In this document: piece by piece, positions 23,678 to 29,656 of the stretch | Layout of the letters: each line of letters opens with the position of its first letter | Position numbering within the stretch: position 1 is the stretch's first letter | From: Lawsonibacter sp. | GTDB taxonomy: Bacteria; Bacillota; Clostridia; Oscillospirales; Oscillospiraceae | Assembly: GCA_020025455.1 (NCBI GenBank) | Contig: JAHHSC010000005.1 | Location: forward strand, 1-29,656 | Direction of reading: 5' to 3' | DNA length: 29,656 nucleotides | Program-made: the position numbers and the translations under genes | The notes under the pieces: generated by a model | Databases searched by the model: none | Told to the model about the DNA's origin: nothing | The model's input: only the letters and a program-made list of their open reading frames with translations

Positions 23678-25483
23678 ATGTCCCAACGTAACCATCCCAC
23701 CCGCCAGAAGCAGAATACCTTCTTCGGCGGCGCGGCCATTCTGGCCGCAGGTATTCTGGTGGTGAAGGTCATCGGTATGCTCTATAAGATCCCCCTGGTG
23801 AATATCATCGGGGAGCAGGGCACCGCCGACTTCAACAACGCCTACAACATCTACGCTGTGCTGCTGACCATCTCCACCGCCGGACTGCCGGTGGCCGTGA
23901 GCAAGCTGGTCAGCGAAGCCACCGCCCTGGGCCGGAACAACCAGGTCCGCCGCACCTTTCACCTGAGTCTGCTGCTGTTTCTGGGTTTAGGTCTTGTCTC
24001 CTTCCTTGTGATGTTCTTCAAGGCCGACGCCCTGGCCGCCATGATGAACGACGCCAAGGCCGCCGCCGGAATCCGCGCTCTGGCCCCCGCCGTGGTCTGC
24101 GTGGGCTGTCTCAGTGCGTTCCGCGGCTACACCCAGGGCCACAGCAACATGGCCCCCACCTCCATCTCCCAGATGATCGAGGCGCTGTGCAAGCTGGTGG
24201 TGGGTCTGGGTCTGGCCTTCGCTCTGGCCCGCGCCGGGAAGCCCCCGGAGGACTCTGCCGCCGGTGCCATCGCCGGCGTCACCGTGGGCACGGTGGTGGC
24301 ATTGGCCTACATGGTGGTCTACCATATGCTAAATACCAGCCAGGCTGACCGCCTGGGCAGCGACCGGGCAGACAGCGCGTCCACCATCCTGAAAAACCTC
24401 CTGCTCATCGCCATCCCCATCACGCTCAGCTCCTCCATGGTGGGCATTGTCACCGTCATCGACAGCTCGCTGGTGCAGGGGCAGCTCCAGCGCGTGCTGG
24501 TGGAGGACCCCTCCAGCTGGGCACTTTACAGCGAGTTCATTGATTTTAGTGCGCTGGATCAGGCCCTCACCTTCTGGAAGGCCGGTCTGCCCGCTACCTC
24601 CGACCCCACCATGGCCCTGCTTACCAGCCAGCTTTCCCAGGCCAATCCCCCCGCCACTGCGCTGGCTGTGAGCGAGGCGGTGCAGAACATCAGCCGCACC
24701 CTCTACGGCAACTATTCCGGCGCCATCAACATCTACAACCTGCCCACCTCCCTGATGGCCGCCCTCACCGCCTCCGTCATCCCCGCCGTGTCCGGTGCCC
24801 TGGCCAGAAAGGACCGGAACGGTTCCGCCCGCATCAGCGGCTCCGCCCTGCGGATCACCGCTCTGCTGGCCTTCCCCATGGGCATCGGTCTGTTCGTGAT
24901 GGGCAAGCCCATCATGCGCCTGCTCTTCCCCAAGCTCACCATCCAGCTGGCCGGTCCTCTGCTGTCCACGCTGGGCCTTGCCACCGTGTTCGTGTGCATG
25001 ATGCTGGTGTGCAACTCGATTTTGCAGGCCCACGGCTTTGTGAACCTGCCCGTCTTTGTCATGCTGCTGGGCGGCGCCATCAAGATCATCACCAACTATA
25101 ACGTGGTGGCCATGCCCACCGTGGGCATCTACGGCGCCCCCATCGGCAACGTGCTGTGCTTTGGCGTGTGCCTGCTGCTGGATCTGGTCATCATCCATCG
25201 GGTCATCCGCAGAGCCCCCCGTATGCTGCCCATCTTCCTAAAGCCCCTGGCGGCGGCCGCTGTGATGGGTCTGGGTGCCTGGTCGGTCTACGGTCTGCTC
25301 TCCAAGCTTCTCTCCCACGGCGGCGTGCTCAGCTCCAGCGGAAACGCCCTGGCGGCGCTGGTGGCCATCGCCGTGGCAGCGGTGATCTATCTGGCGCTGG
25401 TGGTCGTCCTCAAGGCCATCTCCAAAGAGGATCTGGCCCTCATGCCCAAGGGCGAAAAAATCGCCAAGCTGCTGCATCTGTAA
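23678..25483 (+). CDS. YabM/SpoVB-type MOP-superfamily lipid-linked sugar flippase
   Basis: This 601-residue integral membrane protein has about 14 hydrophobic segments and the N-terminal GG-A-LAAGILVVKVIGMLYKIPL pattern of the MurJ/SpoVB/YabM polysaccharide-export branch. Such proteins flip lipid-linked cell-wall or polysaccharide precursors across the membrane. It is longer than B. subtilis SpoVB or YtgP (about 520-545), partly because of an extra loop around residues 275-340. Position before mazG, HU and rqcP corresponds to yabM-yabN-yabO of Bacillus, which favours a YabM orthologue. CTGGAGG precedes the ATG. Whether it carries lipid II or a sporulation-specific substrate is not clear. Confidence 0.88.
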   Translation: MSQRNHPTRQKQNTFFGGAAILAAGILVVKVIGMLYKIPLVNIIGEQGTADFNNAYNIYAVLLTISTAGLPVAVSKLVSEATALGRNNQVRRTFHLSLLLFLGLGLVSFLVMFFKADALAAMMNDAKAAAGIRALAPAVVCVGCLSAFRGYTQGHSNMAPTSISQMIEALCKLVVGLGLAFALARAGKPPEDSAAGAIAGVTVGTVVALAYMVVYHMLNTSQADRLGSDRADSASTILKNLLLIAIPITLSSSMVGIVTVIDSSLVQGQLQRVLVEDPSSWALYSEFIDFSALDQALTFWKAGLPATSDPTMALLTSQLSQANPPATALAVSEAVQNISRTLYGNYSGAINIYNLPTSLMAALTASVIPAVSGALARKDRNGSARISGSALRITALLAFPMGIGLFVMGKPIMRLLFPKLTIQLAGPLLSTLGLATVFVCMMLVCNSILQAHGFVNLPVFVMLLGGAIKIITNYNVVAMPTVGIYGAPIGNVLCFGVCLLLDLVIIHRVIRRAPRMLPIFLKPLAAAAVMGLGAWSVYGLLSKLLSHGGVLSSSGNALAALVAIAVAAVIYLALVVVLKAISKEDLALMPKGEKIAKLLHL

Positions 25484-25573
25484 GATTTCTTTGGGCATAG
25501 CCTCCAAACATGGGGCGCACCTTTCGTTTCTTTCACCCAAATCTTAAAAAACGCTTGATAAGGAAGAAGAACT

Positions 25574-26371
25574 GTGGTAAATTTTCAAAGTATGGAACAC
25601 TATGGTATGGATGAGCTGCGCCAGATCATGGCTCTGCTCCGGTCGCCCGAGGGCTGTCCCTGGGACCGGGCGCAGACCCACCAGTCCATCCGCCGCAATA
25701 TGCTGGAGGAGGCCTACGAGGCCGCCGAGGCCATCGACGAGGACGACACCGAGCACCTGAAGGAAGAGCTGGGCGATGTGCTGTTGCAGGTGGTCTTTCA
25801 CGCCCAGATGGCCGCTGAGGCGGGCCGGTTCACCTTCGACGACGTGGTGGACGGCATCGCCAAAAAGCTGGTATTCCGCCACCCCCATGTGTTCGGTACG
25901 GTGGAGGCAGACGACACCGGCGCGGCCCTGAACACCTGGGACGCCCAGAAGCAGGTGGAAAAGGGGCAAAGGACCGCCTCTGACACTCTGGACGCTGTGG
26001 CCCGGTCCCTGCCCGCCCTCATCCGGGCGGAGAAGATCCAGGGCAAGGCCAACAAGGCCGGTTTCGACTGGCCCGATCTGGAGCCCGCGCTGGACAAGGT
26101 GGTTGAGGAGGCCGACGAGCTGCGCCGTGCCGCCCACGGGGACGGCGATCCCGCCGAGGAGCTGGGTGATCTGCTGTTCGCCTGCGTGAAGGCCGGTCGG
26201 TTTTTGGGCCTTCCCAGCGAGGAATGTCTCCACGCGGCCTGTGAAAAGTTTATCCGCCGCTTCCGCCTGGTGGAAGCAAATGCGCCCCGCCCGCTCAGCC
26301 AGATGGAGCTCTCCCAGCTGGAGGAGCTGTGGCGTCAGGCTAAGACTCAGGAGCACAAACACGAAACTTAA
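25574..26371 (+). CDS. mazG: Nucleoside triphosphate pyrophosphohydrolase MazG
   Basis: MazG hydrolyses NTPs, and possibly damaged or signalling nucleotides, to NMP and pyrophosphate. The 265-residue protein has tandem MazG domains: the first with LEEAYEAAEAI followed by EELGDVLLQ, the second with VVEEADELRRA and EELGDLLFA; these acidic clusters bind Mg2+. The GTG at 25574 is chosen because AGGAAG lies at suitable spacing; the ATG at 25592 has no ribosome site. The gene corresponds to the MazG part of Bacillus yabN; the N-terminal methylase domain of YabN is missing here. An imperfect inverted repeat AAGATTT/AAATCTT spans the gap to the flippase gene. Confidence 0.94.
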   Translation: MVNFQSMEHYGMDELRQIMALLRSPEGCPWDRAQTHQSIRRNMLEEAYEAAEAIDEDDTEHLKEELGDVLLQVVFHAQMAAEAGRFTFDDVVDGIAKKLVFRHPHVFGTVEADDTGAALNTWDAQKQVEKGQRTASDTLDAVARSLPALIRAEKIQGKANKAGFDWPDLEPALDKVVEEADELRRAAHGDGDPAEELGDLLFACVKAGRFLGLPSEECLHAACEKFIRRFRLVEANAPRPLSQMELSQLEELWRQAKTQEHKHET

Positions 26372-26446
26372 CATCCTCCCTTGGGCGGATTTAAGTATAC
26401 GGGCCAGCAATTGGAGCTGCCCAACCTGTACAGGAGGAAATCAACT

Positions 26447-26722
26447 ATGAATAAGAACGAACTCATCGCCGCTGTGGCCGAGAAGGCCGAGCTGTCCAAG
26501 AAGGACGCTGAGGCCGCTGTCACCGCTTCCATCGAGGCCATTACCGAGGCTCTGATCCGCGAGGAGAAGGTCCAGCTGGTGGGCTTTGGCTCTTTCGAGG
26601 TGAAGCACCGCGCCGAGCGTATGGGCCGCAACCCCAAGACTCTGGAGGCCGTCACCATCCCCGCCTCTAAGGCTCCCGTCTTTAAGGCCGGCAAGGCTCT
26701 GAAGGACGCCGTCGCCAAGTAA
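26447..26722 (+). CDS. hup: HU-family histone-like DNA-binding protein
   Basis: HU dimers bind and bend DNA and organise the nucleoid. The 91 residues start MNKNELIAAVAEKA and contain the family signature GFGSFEVKHRAERMGRNPKT followed by the C-terminal arm ending KAGKALKDAVAK; length is standard. The ATG at 26447 follows AGGAGG; an in-frame ATG at 26381 would add 22 residues and is discarded. The gene lies between mazG and rqcP, an insertion relative to the Bacillus yab order. The strong hairpin downstream may raise HU expression over that of rqcP. Confidence 0.97.
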   Translation: MNKNELIAAVAEKAELSKKDAEAAVTASIEAITEALIREEKVQLVGFGSFEVKHRAERMGRNPKTLEAVTIPASKAPVFKAGKALKDAVAK

Positions 26723-26735
26723 TCAAACCTATTCG

Positions 26736-26770
26736 GAAGCGGGGGCGCTGCCTGACAGCGCCCCCGCTTC
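26736..26770 (+). terminator. Strong hairpin between HU gene and rqcP
   Basis: A perfect 15-bp GC-rich stem (26736-26750 with 26756-26770) and a 5-base loop lie 13 bases past the HU stop. The following sequence is only moderately T-rich (attggtattt), so it may be a partial terminator or an mRNA-stabilising end. Confidence 0.65.
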
Positions 26771-26811
26771 ATTGGTATTTCAACATCTGCACTCAAGGAG
26801 GAATTTTCCCA

Positions 26812-27054
26812 ATGCGACTGGACAAATGGCTGAAAGTCTCCCGCATCATCAAGCGGCGCACCGTGGCCAACGAGGCCTGCGACAACGACCGCGTCTGCGT
26901 CAACGGACGCCCCGTCCGGGCCAGCTACGACGTGAAGGCGGGCGACCTGGTGGAGCTGCGCCTGGGGGAGCGTATGGTCAAGGTGGAGGTGCTGGTGGTT
27001 GCCGACAACGTGGGCAAGGACGCCGCCGCCGCCATGTATAAGGAAGTCCTTTGA
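26812..27054 (+). CDS. rqcP: S4-domain ribosome quality control factor RqcP (YabO)
   Basis: RqcP binds stalled 50S-peptidyl-tRNA complexes and works with RqcH in alanine tailing. The 80-residue protein is essentially one S4 RNA-binding domain: MRLDKWLKVSRIIKRRT, followed by VCVNGRPVRASYDVKAGD. AAGGAGG precedes the ATG. Its stop codon overlaps the apbE start as TGATG, so apbE is translationally coupled to it. In Bacillus, yabP and yabQ would follow; here flavinylation-type genes take that place. An Hsp15-type heat-shock role is a less likely alternative. Confidence 0.92.
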   Translation: MRLDKWLKVSRIIKRRTVANEACDNDRVCVNGRPVRASYDVKAGDLVELRLGERMVKVEVLVVADNVGKDAAAAMYKEVL

Positions 27055-28100
27055 TGGGCCGAACACTGGTCAGAAAGCTGACCGCCCTGGCTTTGACCGG
27101 GGCACTGGCCCTGTCCCTCACGGGCTGCGGGGTCCAGCAGAAGCCCGCCGAGACCCGCATCTTTGCCATGGACACGGTCATGTCCCTCACCGTCTATGGA
27201 AAAGACGGCCAGCAGGCCATGGACCGGGCGGTGGACACCATCTACCGGATGGACCGGACCCTGTCTGCCACCGACTCTGCCAGCGCTGTATTCGAGCTGA
27301 ACAACGGGGCGGGGGAGTGGGTGGACATGGACCCCGAGGCCGCCTCGCTGCTGGATGAGGCCCTGCAGCTGGGGGAGATCACCGGGGGTGCTTTGGACGT
27401 GACCGCCTACTCCGCCGTGAAGAGCTGGGGCTTTACCACCGGCAGCTACCGGGTCCCCGACGCGCAGGAGCTGCGCACCCTGGCCGAGCACATCGACTAC
27501 TCCGCCGTTGAGGTGGACGCAGAGGGGGCCCGCGCCCGGCTTCCCAAGGGGATGTCCCTGGATCTGGGTGCGGTGGCCAAGGGCCGTACCGGCGACCTGC
27601 TGGCCCGGCAGCTTCAGGAGGAGGGCATCTCCTCCGCGCTGCTCGATCTGGGGCAGAGCTCCATTCAGGCCGTGGGCGGCAAGCCGGACGGCTCGGCCTG
27701 GCGCATCGGGCTTCAGGACCCCGCCGGGCAGGGGTATCTGGCTGTGGTGGAGCTGGAGGATATGGCCATGGGCACCTCCGGGGGCTACCAGCGGTTCTTT
27801 GAGCACAGCGGGGAAGTCTATTGGCACATCCTGGACCCGGACACCGCCGCCCCCGCCCGCACCGGGCTGGGCTCGGTCACCGTGGTTTCCCCCTCCGGGC
27901 TTCTCTGCGACGGCCTTTCCACCGCCCTGTTCGTCATGGGGGAGGCGCGGGGCACCCAGTTCTGGCGCGACCACCCCGAGCTTCCATTCGATGTGATTTT
28001 TGTCCGTGAGGACGGCTCTGTCGCCCTCACCGCCGGGCTGGAGGAGGCCTTCTCTCTGGCCCCCGGCTACGAGGACCGGGAGGTGACCCTGCTCACATGA
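27054..28100 (+). CDS. apbE: FAD:protein FMN transferase ApbE, lipoprotein
   Basis: ApbE attaches FMN from FAD to Thr/Ser of target proteins on the outer face of the membrane. The 348 residues begin with a lipoprotein signal with lipobox LTGC (C25), then the ApbE motifs AMDTVMSLTVYG, SLDLGAVAKG, WRIGLQDP, HILDPDT and LCDGLSTALFVMG, the last with the Mg-binding Asp and Thr. The usual Gly-Asn after LDLG is replaced by QS, which is a small deviation. The ATG at 27054 overlaps the rqcP stop (TGATG) with AAGGAAG upstream. It overlaps the next gene by 4 bases. No FMN-accepting substrate protein is encoded in the window. Confidence 0.94.
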   Translation: MGRTLVRKLTALALTGALALSLTGCGVQQKPAETRIFAMDTVMSLTVYGKDGQQAMDRAVDTIYRMDRTLSATDSASAVFELNNGAGEWVDMDPEAASLLDEALQLGEITGGALDVTAYSAVKSWGFTTGSYRVPDAQELRTLAEHIDYSAVEVDAEGARARLPKGMSLDLGAVAKGRTGDLLARQLQEEGISSALLDLGQSSIQAVGGKPDGSAWRIGLQDPAGQGYLAVVELEDMAMGTSGGYQRFFEHSGEVYWHILDPDTAAPARTGLGSVTVVSPSGLLCDGLSTALFVMGEARGTQFWRDHPELPFDVIFVREDGSVALTAGLEEAFSLAPGYEDREVTLLT

Positions 28101-28471
28101 AAGCCCACGCCAAAATCGGCCTGCTGGCCCTTCTCGCCCTGGCTCTGATGGCTCTGGCAGCCGTTCTGCTGCTGCGGTCCCAGGGCGGCAGCGGCACCGT
28201 CGCCCGCATCTCTCTGGACGGGAAGGTGGTGGCGGAGCTGGATCTGAGCGCCGTGGAGGGCCGCTGGGAAACGACCTTCACCGGCAGGAGCGGCCTATCC
28301 AACCTTGTGGCGGCAGAGAACGGAAAAATCTGGGTGGAGGAGGCCGACTGCCCGGACCAGATCTGCGTGAAGCAGGGGCCGGCGGGGGCCGCCCCGGTGA
28401 TCTGCCTGCCCAACAAGCTCATCATCGAGATCGTGGAGGGAGGGGACGGCCTTGACGCCCAAGCCGGTTAA
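28097..28471 (+). CDS. Membrane-anchored NusG-domain-II protein
   Basis: The 124-residue protein has one N-terminal hydrophobic span (about 7-27) and an extracytoplasmic NusG-domain-II (PF07009-type) with the conserved DCPDQICVKQG and ICLPNKLIIEI segments. Its role is not well defined, but the family repeatedly lies beside apbE and Gx-type genes in Firmicutes and is associated with flavin-based electron transfer at the membrane. The ATG overlaps the apbE stop (ATGA). The two cysteines of the core may be a disulphide (inference). Confidence 0.85.
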   Translation: MKAHAKIGLLALLALALMALAAVLLLRSQGGSGTVARISLDGKVVAELDLSAVEGRWETTFTGRSGLSNLVAAENGKIWVEEADCPDQICVKQGPAGAAPVICLPNKLIIEIVEGGDGLDAQAG

Positions 28472-28970
28472 AGGGACCCGGCGGCTCACCCGTCTGGCTC
28501 TGCTCACCGCCATCGCGCTCACCATTTTTATGGCTGAGGCACAGCTCCCGCCCCCCATCCCGGTGCCCGGTGTGAAGCTGGGGCTTGCCAACATTGTCAC
28601 GCTCTACACCGTGTTCGCCCTTGGCCCAGGGGACGCGCTGCTGATGCTCACCGCCCGGGTTTTTCTGGGCGCTGTCTTTGCCGGACAGATGATGACCCTC
28701 CTCTACTCCGGTCTGGGCGGTCTCTTTGCCTGGTGTGCCATGGTGGGGTTGCGCAAGGTTTTCCCGCCCAAAAAGCTGTGGCTCTGTTCTCCCATTGCCG
28801 CGGTCTTTCACAACCTGGGGCAGCTGCTGGCTGCGGCCGCTGTGCTGCGCAGCTGGGCTGTGATGGCCTACCTCCCGTATCTGCTTCTGGCCGGACTTGC
28901 AGCCGGTCTTTTGACCGGCCTTGCGGCCCAATTTCTGCTGGAGCGCTTAAAGCAGATCCCCATGCAATAA
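28452..28970 (+). CDS. Gx transporter-family membrane protein
   Basis: The 172-residue protein has about 5 membrane spans and the signature of the family once named heptaprenyl diphosphate synthase component I (PF07456): PGVKLGLANIVTLY, then a GGLF segment and FHNLGQL. Some members resemble ECF-type substrate-binding subunits. The start is a TTG with GGAGGGG upstream, overlapping the preceding gene by 20 bases; no internal Met would keep the first span. Together with apbE and the NusG-II gene it forms a set like those linked to flavin-based extracellular electron transfer or quinone supply. The transported substrate is unknown. Confidence 0.85.
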   Translation: MTPKPVKGTRRLTRLALLTAIALTIFMAEAQLPPPIPVPGVKLGLANIVTLYTVFALGPGDALLMLTARVFLGAVFAGQMMTLLYSGLGGLFAWCAMVGLRKVFPPKKLWLCSPIAAVFHNLGQLLAAAAVLRSWAVMAYLPYLLLAGLAAGLLTGLAAQFLLERLKQIPMQ

Positions 28971-28972
28971 CC

Positions 28973-29002
28973 AAACGGACGCCGAAGGGCGTCCGTTTTT
29001 TT
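28973..29002 (+). terminator. Terminator after the Gx transporter gene
   Basis: A perfect 11-bp stem (28973-28983 with 28988-28998), 4-base loop and a run of seven T, directly after the stop codon. Confidence 0.93.
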
Positions 29003-29205
29003 GCCGGAAGCCCCCTCTGTCGGGCCCCTTCCCGCCGGTTCGACCGTCCGTTTTTCCAGAAATTTCAAGGCTTTGACCGCTCTCATGCAGGGTGCTCTCC
29101 TTCGTCTTGCAAATCCGTCAATTCGTGCCGGTTCGTTTTGCAGGGGTTCCTGCATTCATATTTGCAAGTCATCCTGCATTTTCTCCATTCCCTGCAAAGC
29201 CGCAA
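29003..29205. other. Convergent intergenic stretch
   Basis: No convincing gene is present in the 312-base gap 28971-29282. This part has repeated CCTGCATT and TTTGCA words and a small TGCAGG-GGTT-CCTGCA hairpin at 29139-29154; nothing else is recognisable. Confidence 0.5.
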
Positions 29206-29241
29206 AAAAAGACCGCCGAACGCTCGTTCCGCGGTCTTTTT
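29206..29241. terminator. Bidirectional terminator-like hairpin
   Basis: AAAAAGACCGC (29206-29216) pairs with GCGGTCTTTTT (29231-29241), continued by an inner GAAC/GTTC stem after one mismatch. A run of A at one end and T at the other allows termination on both strands, notably of the glycosidase gene. Confidence 0.75.
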
Positions 29242-29242
29242 A

Positions 29243-29276
29243 GTTATCCACATTTTTCTTTCCGAATGTGGATAAC
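29243..29276. promoter_or_regulatory. Inverted pair of perfect DnaA boxes
   Basis: TTATCCACA at 29244-29252 and its reverse complement TGTGGATAA at 29267-29275 are both exact DnaA 9-mers. They form a 12-bp perfect inverted repeat (29243-29254 with 29265-29276) with a 10-base loop. It lies just past the glycosidase stop on the minus strand, so it could instead be a terminator stem. Confidence 0.55.
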
Positions 29277-29282
29277 CGTTCT

Positions 29283-29656
29283 TTACAAAATCCGACAGTC
29301 TGTGGGCGCCGGAGGAACCTCCACGGAAGCCCCGGAGAGCTCGGCCGCCGCGCCGGAGCGGGGAACCAGGGTGAGGACGGTGCGATCCTCCTCGGTCTGC
29401 TCCTGCACATGGAGCCGTCCGAGCAGGGCTGTCAGCTCCATGCAGCCGGGCAGCTCCACCGAACGGGCCTCCTCGCCCCGGTTGAAGGCGCACAGGATGG
29501 TCTCCGTTTCGTCACGTCTCAGGTACACCAGAAGGTCATCCTGCGCCACCACATAGTGGATCTCGCCCCGGCGCAGGGCGGTGTGGTCACGGCGCAGCGC
29601 CCCCAGCGCCCGGTACCAGTCCAGCAGCTCCCGGTCCTCATGGCCCCAGGGGTAGG
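29283..29656 (-). CDS. GH13-type alpha-glycosidase, C-terminal end (partial)
   Basis: The frame is open from the stop at 29283 to the right edge of the window, giving the last 123 residues; the 5' end lies outside. Near the edge it reads YPWGHEDRELLDWYRAL followed by LRRDHTALRRG and a beta-sandwich tail with ILCAFNRGEEARSVELP. This matches the end of alpha-amylase-family enzymes such as neopullulanase or maltogenic amylase: the last barrel helix and the C-terminal domain. The catalytic residues are not in the window, so the exact specificity is unknown. Confidence 0.8.
   Translation of the reverse strand, partial: YPWGHEDRELLDWYRALGALRRDHTALRRGEIHYVVAQDDLLVYLRRDETETILCAFNRGEEARSVELPGCMELTALLGRLHVQEQTEEDRTVLTLVPRSGAAAELSGASVEVPPAPTDCRIL

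Noticed and set aside
29217..29230. CGAAC-GCTC-GTTCC resembling a LexA box
   Set aside because: It is the inner stem of a terminator-like hairpin between convergent gene ends with no promoter beside it, so the match is most likely a result of hairpin symmetry.

Overview
The window is about 29.7 kb of GC-rich, densely coding DNA from a Gram-positive, Clostridia-type bacterium. The best guess is a gut Oscillospiraceae member of the Flavonifractor/Lawsonibacter/Intestinimonas kind. Evidence for this is the SepF and DivIVA division genes, a YabM-MazG-HU-RqcP cluster related to the Bacillus yab region, strong AGGAGG-type ribosome binding sites, an endonuclease-type MutL with no MutH in view, and no outer-membrane genes. 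The genus is inferred from gene content only. I found no rRNA, tRNA, CRISPR array, insertion sequence or prophage gene.

Layout. (1) 62-3093, minus strand: a YuiF-type amino-acid transporter followed by histidine ammonia-lyase, with a terminator at the left edge. (2) 3462-14528, plus strand: a strong promoter, then miaB-mutS-mutL-miaA-hfq (tRNA modification, mismatch repair, RNA chaperone), a HlyD-like envelope protein, then ylmE-sepF-divIVA (PLP homeostasis and cell division), ended by a good terminator. A near-consensus promoter inside ylmE may separately drive sepF-divIVA. (3) 14568-16575, minus strand: typA with its own terminator, promoter and a leader with two hairpins. (4) 16696-17165, plus strand: a 99-residue single-span membrane protein under a promoter covered by three LexA-like boxes. 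(5) 17180-20802, minus strand: an alanine-racemase-fold protein lacking both catalytic residues, followed by one continuous MurE-ArgB fusion. (6) 20859-23606, plus strand: a zinc-ribbon protein, purine nucleoside phosphorylase and an MtaD-type deaminase (purine salvage). (7) 23678-28970, plus strand: a YabM/SpoVB-type flippase, mazG, HU and rqcP, then translationally coupled apbE, a NusG-domain-II protein and a Gx transporter. (8) 28971-29282: a convergent gap with two terminator-like hairpins and an inverted pair of perfect DnaA boxes. (9) 29283 to the right edge, minus strand: the C-terminal end of a GH13-type glycosidase.

Most of the window is ordinary housekeeping. The parts most likely to be undescribed are the pseudo-racemase plus MurE-ArgB pair, in which the Mur ligase lacks the usual diaminopimelate-recognition motif and carries an acetylglutamate-kinase domain, and the small membrane protein next door whose promoter looks like a damage-inducible (SOS) promoter. 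The latter makes it a candidate SOS effector, possibly a division inhibitor, though the function is unproven. Secondary interest lies in the HlyD-like protein embedded among division genes, the promoter hidden in ylmE, and the flavinylation-type gene set coupled to rqcP.
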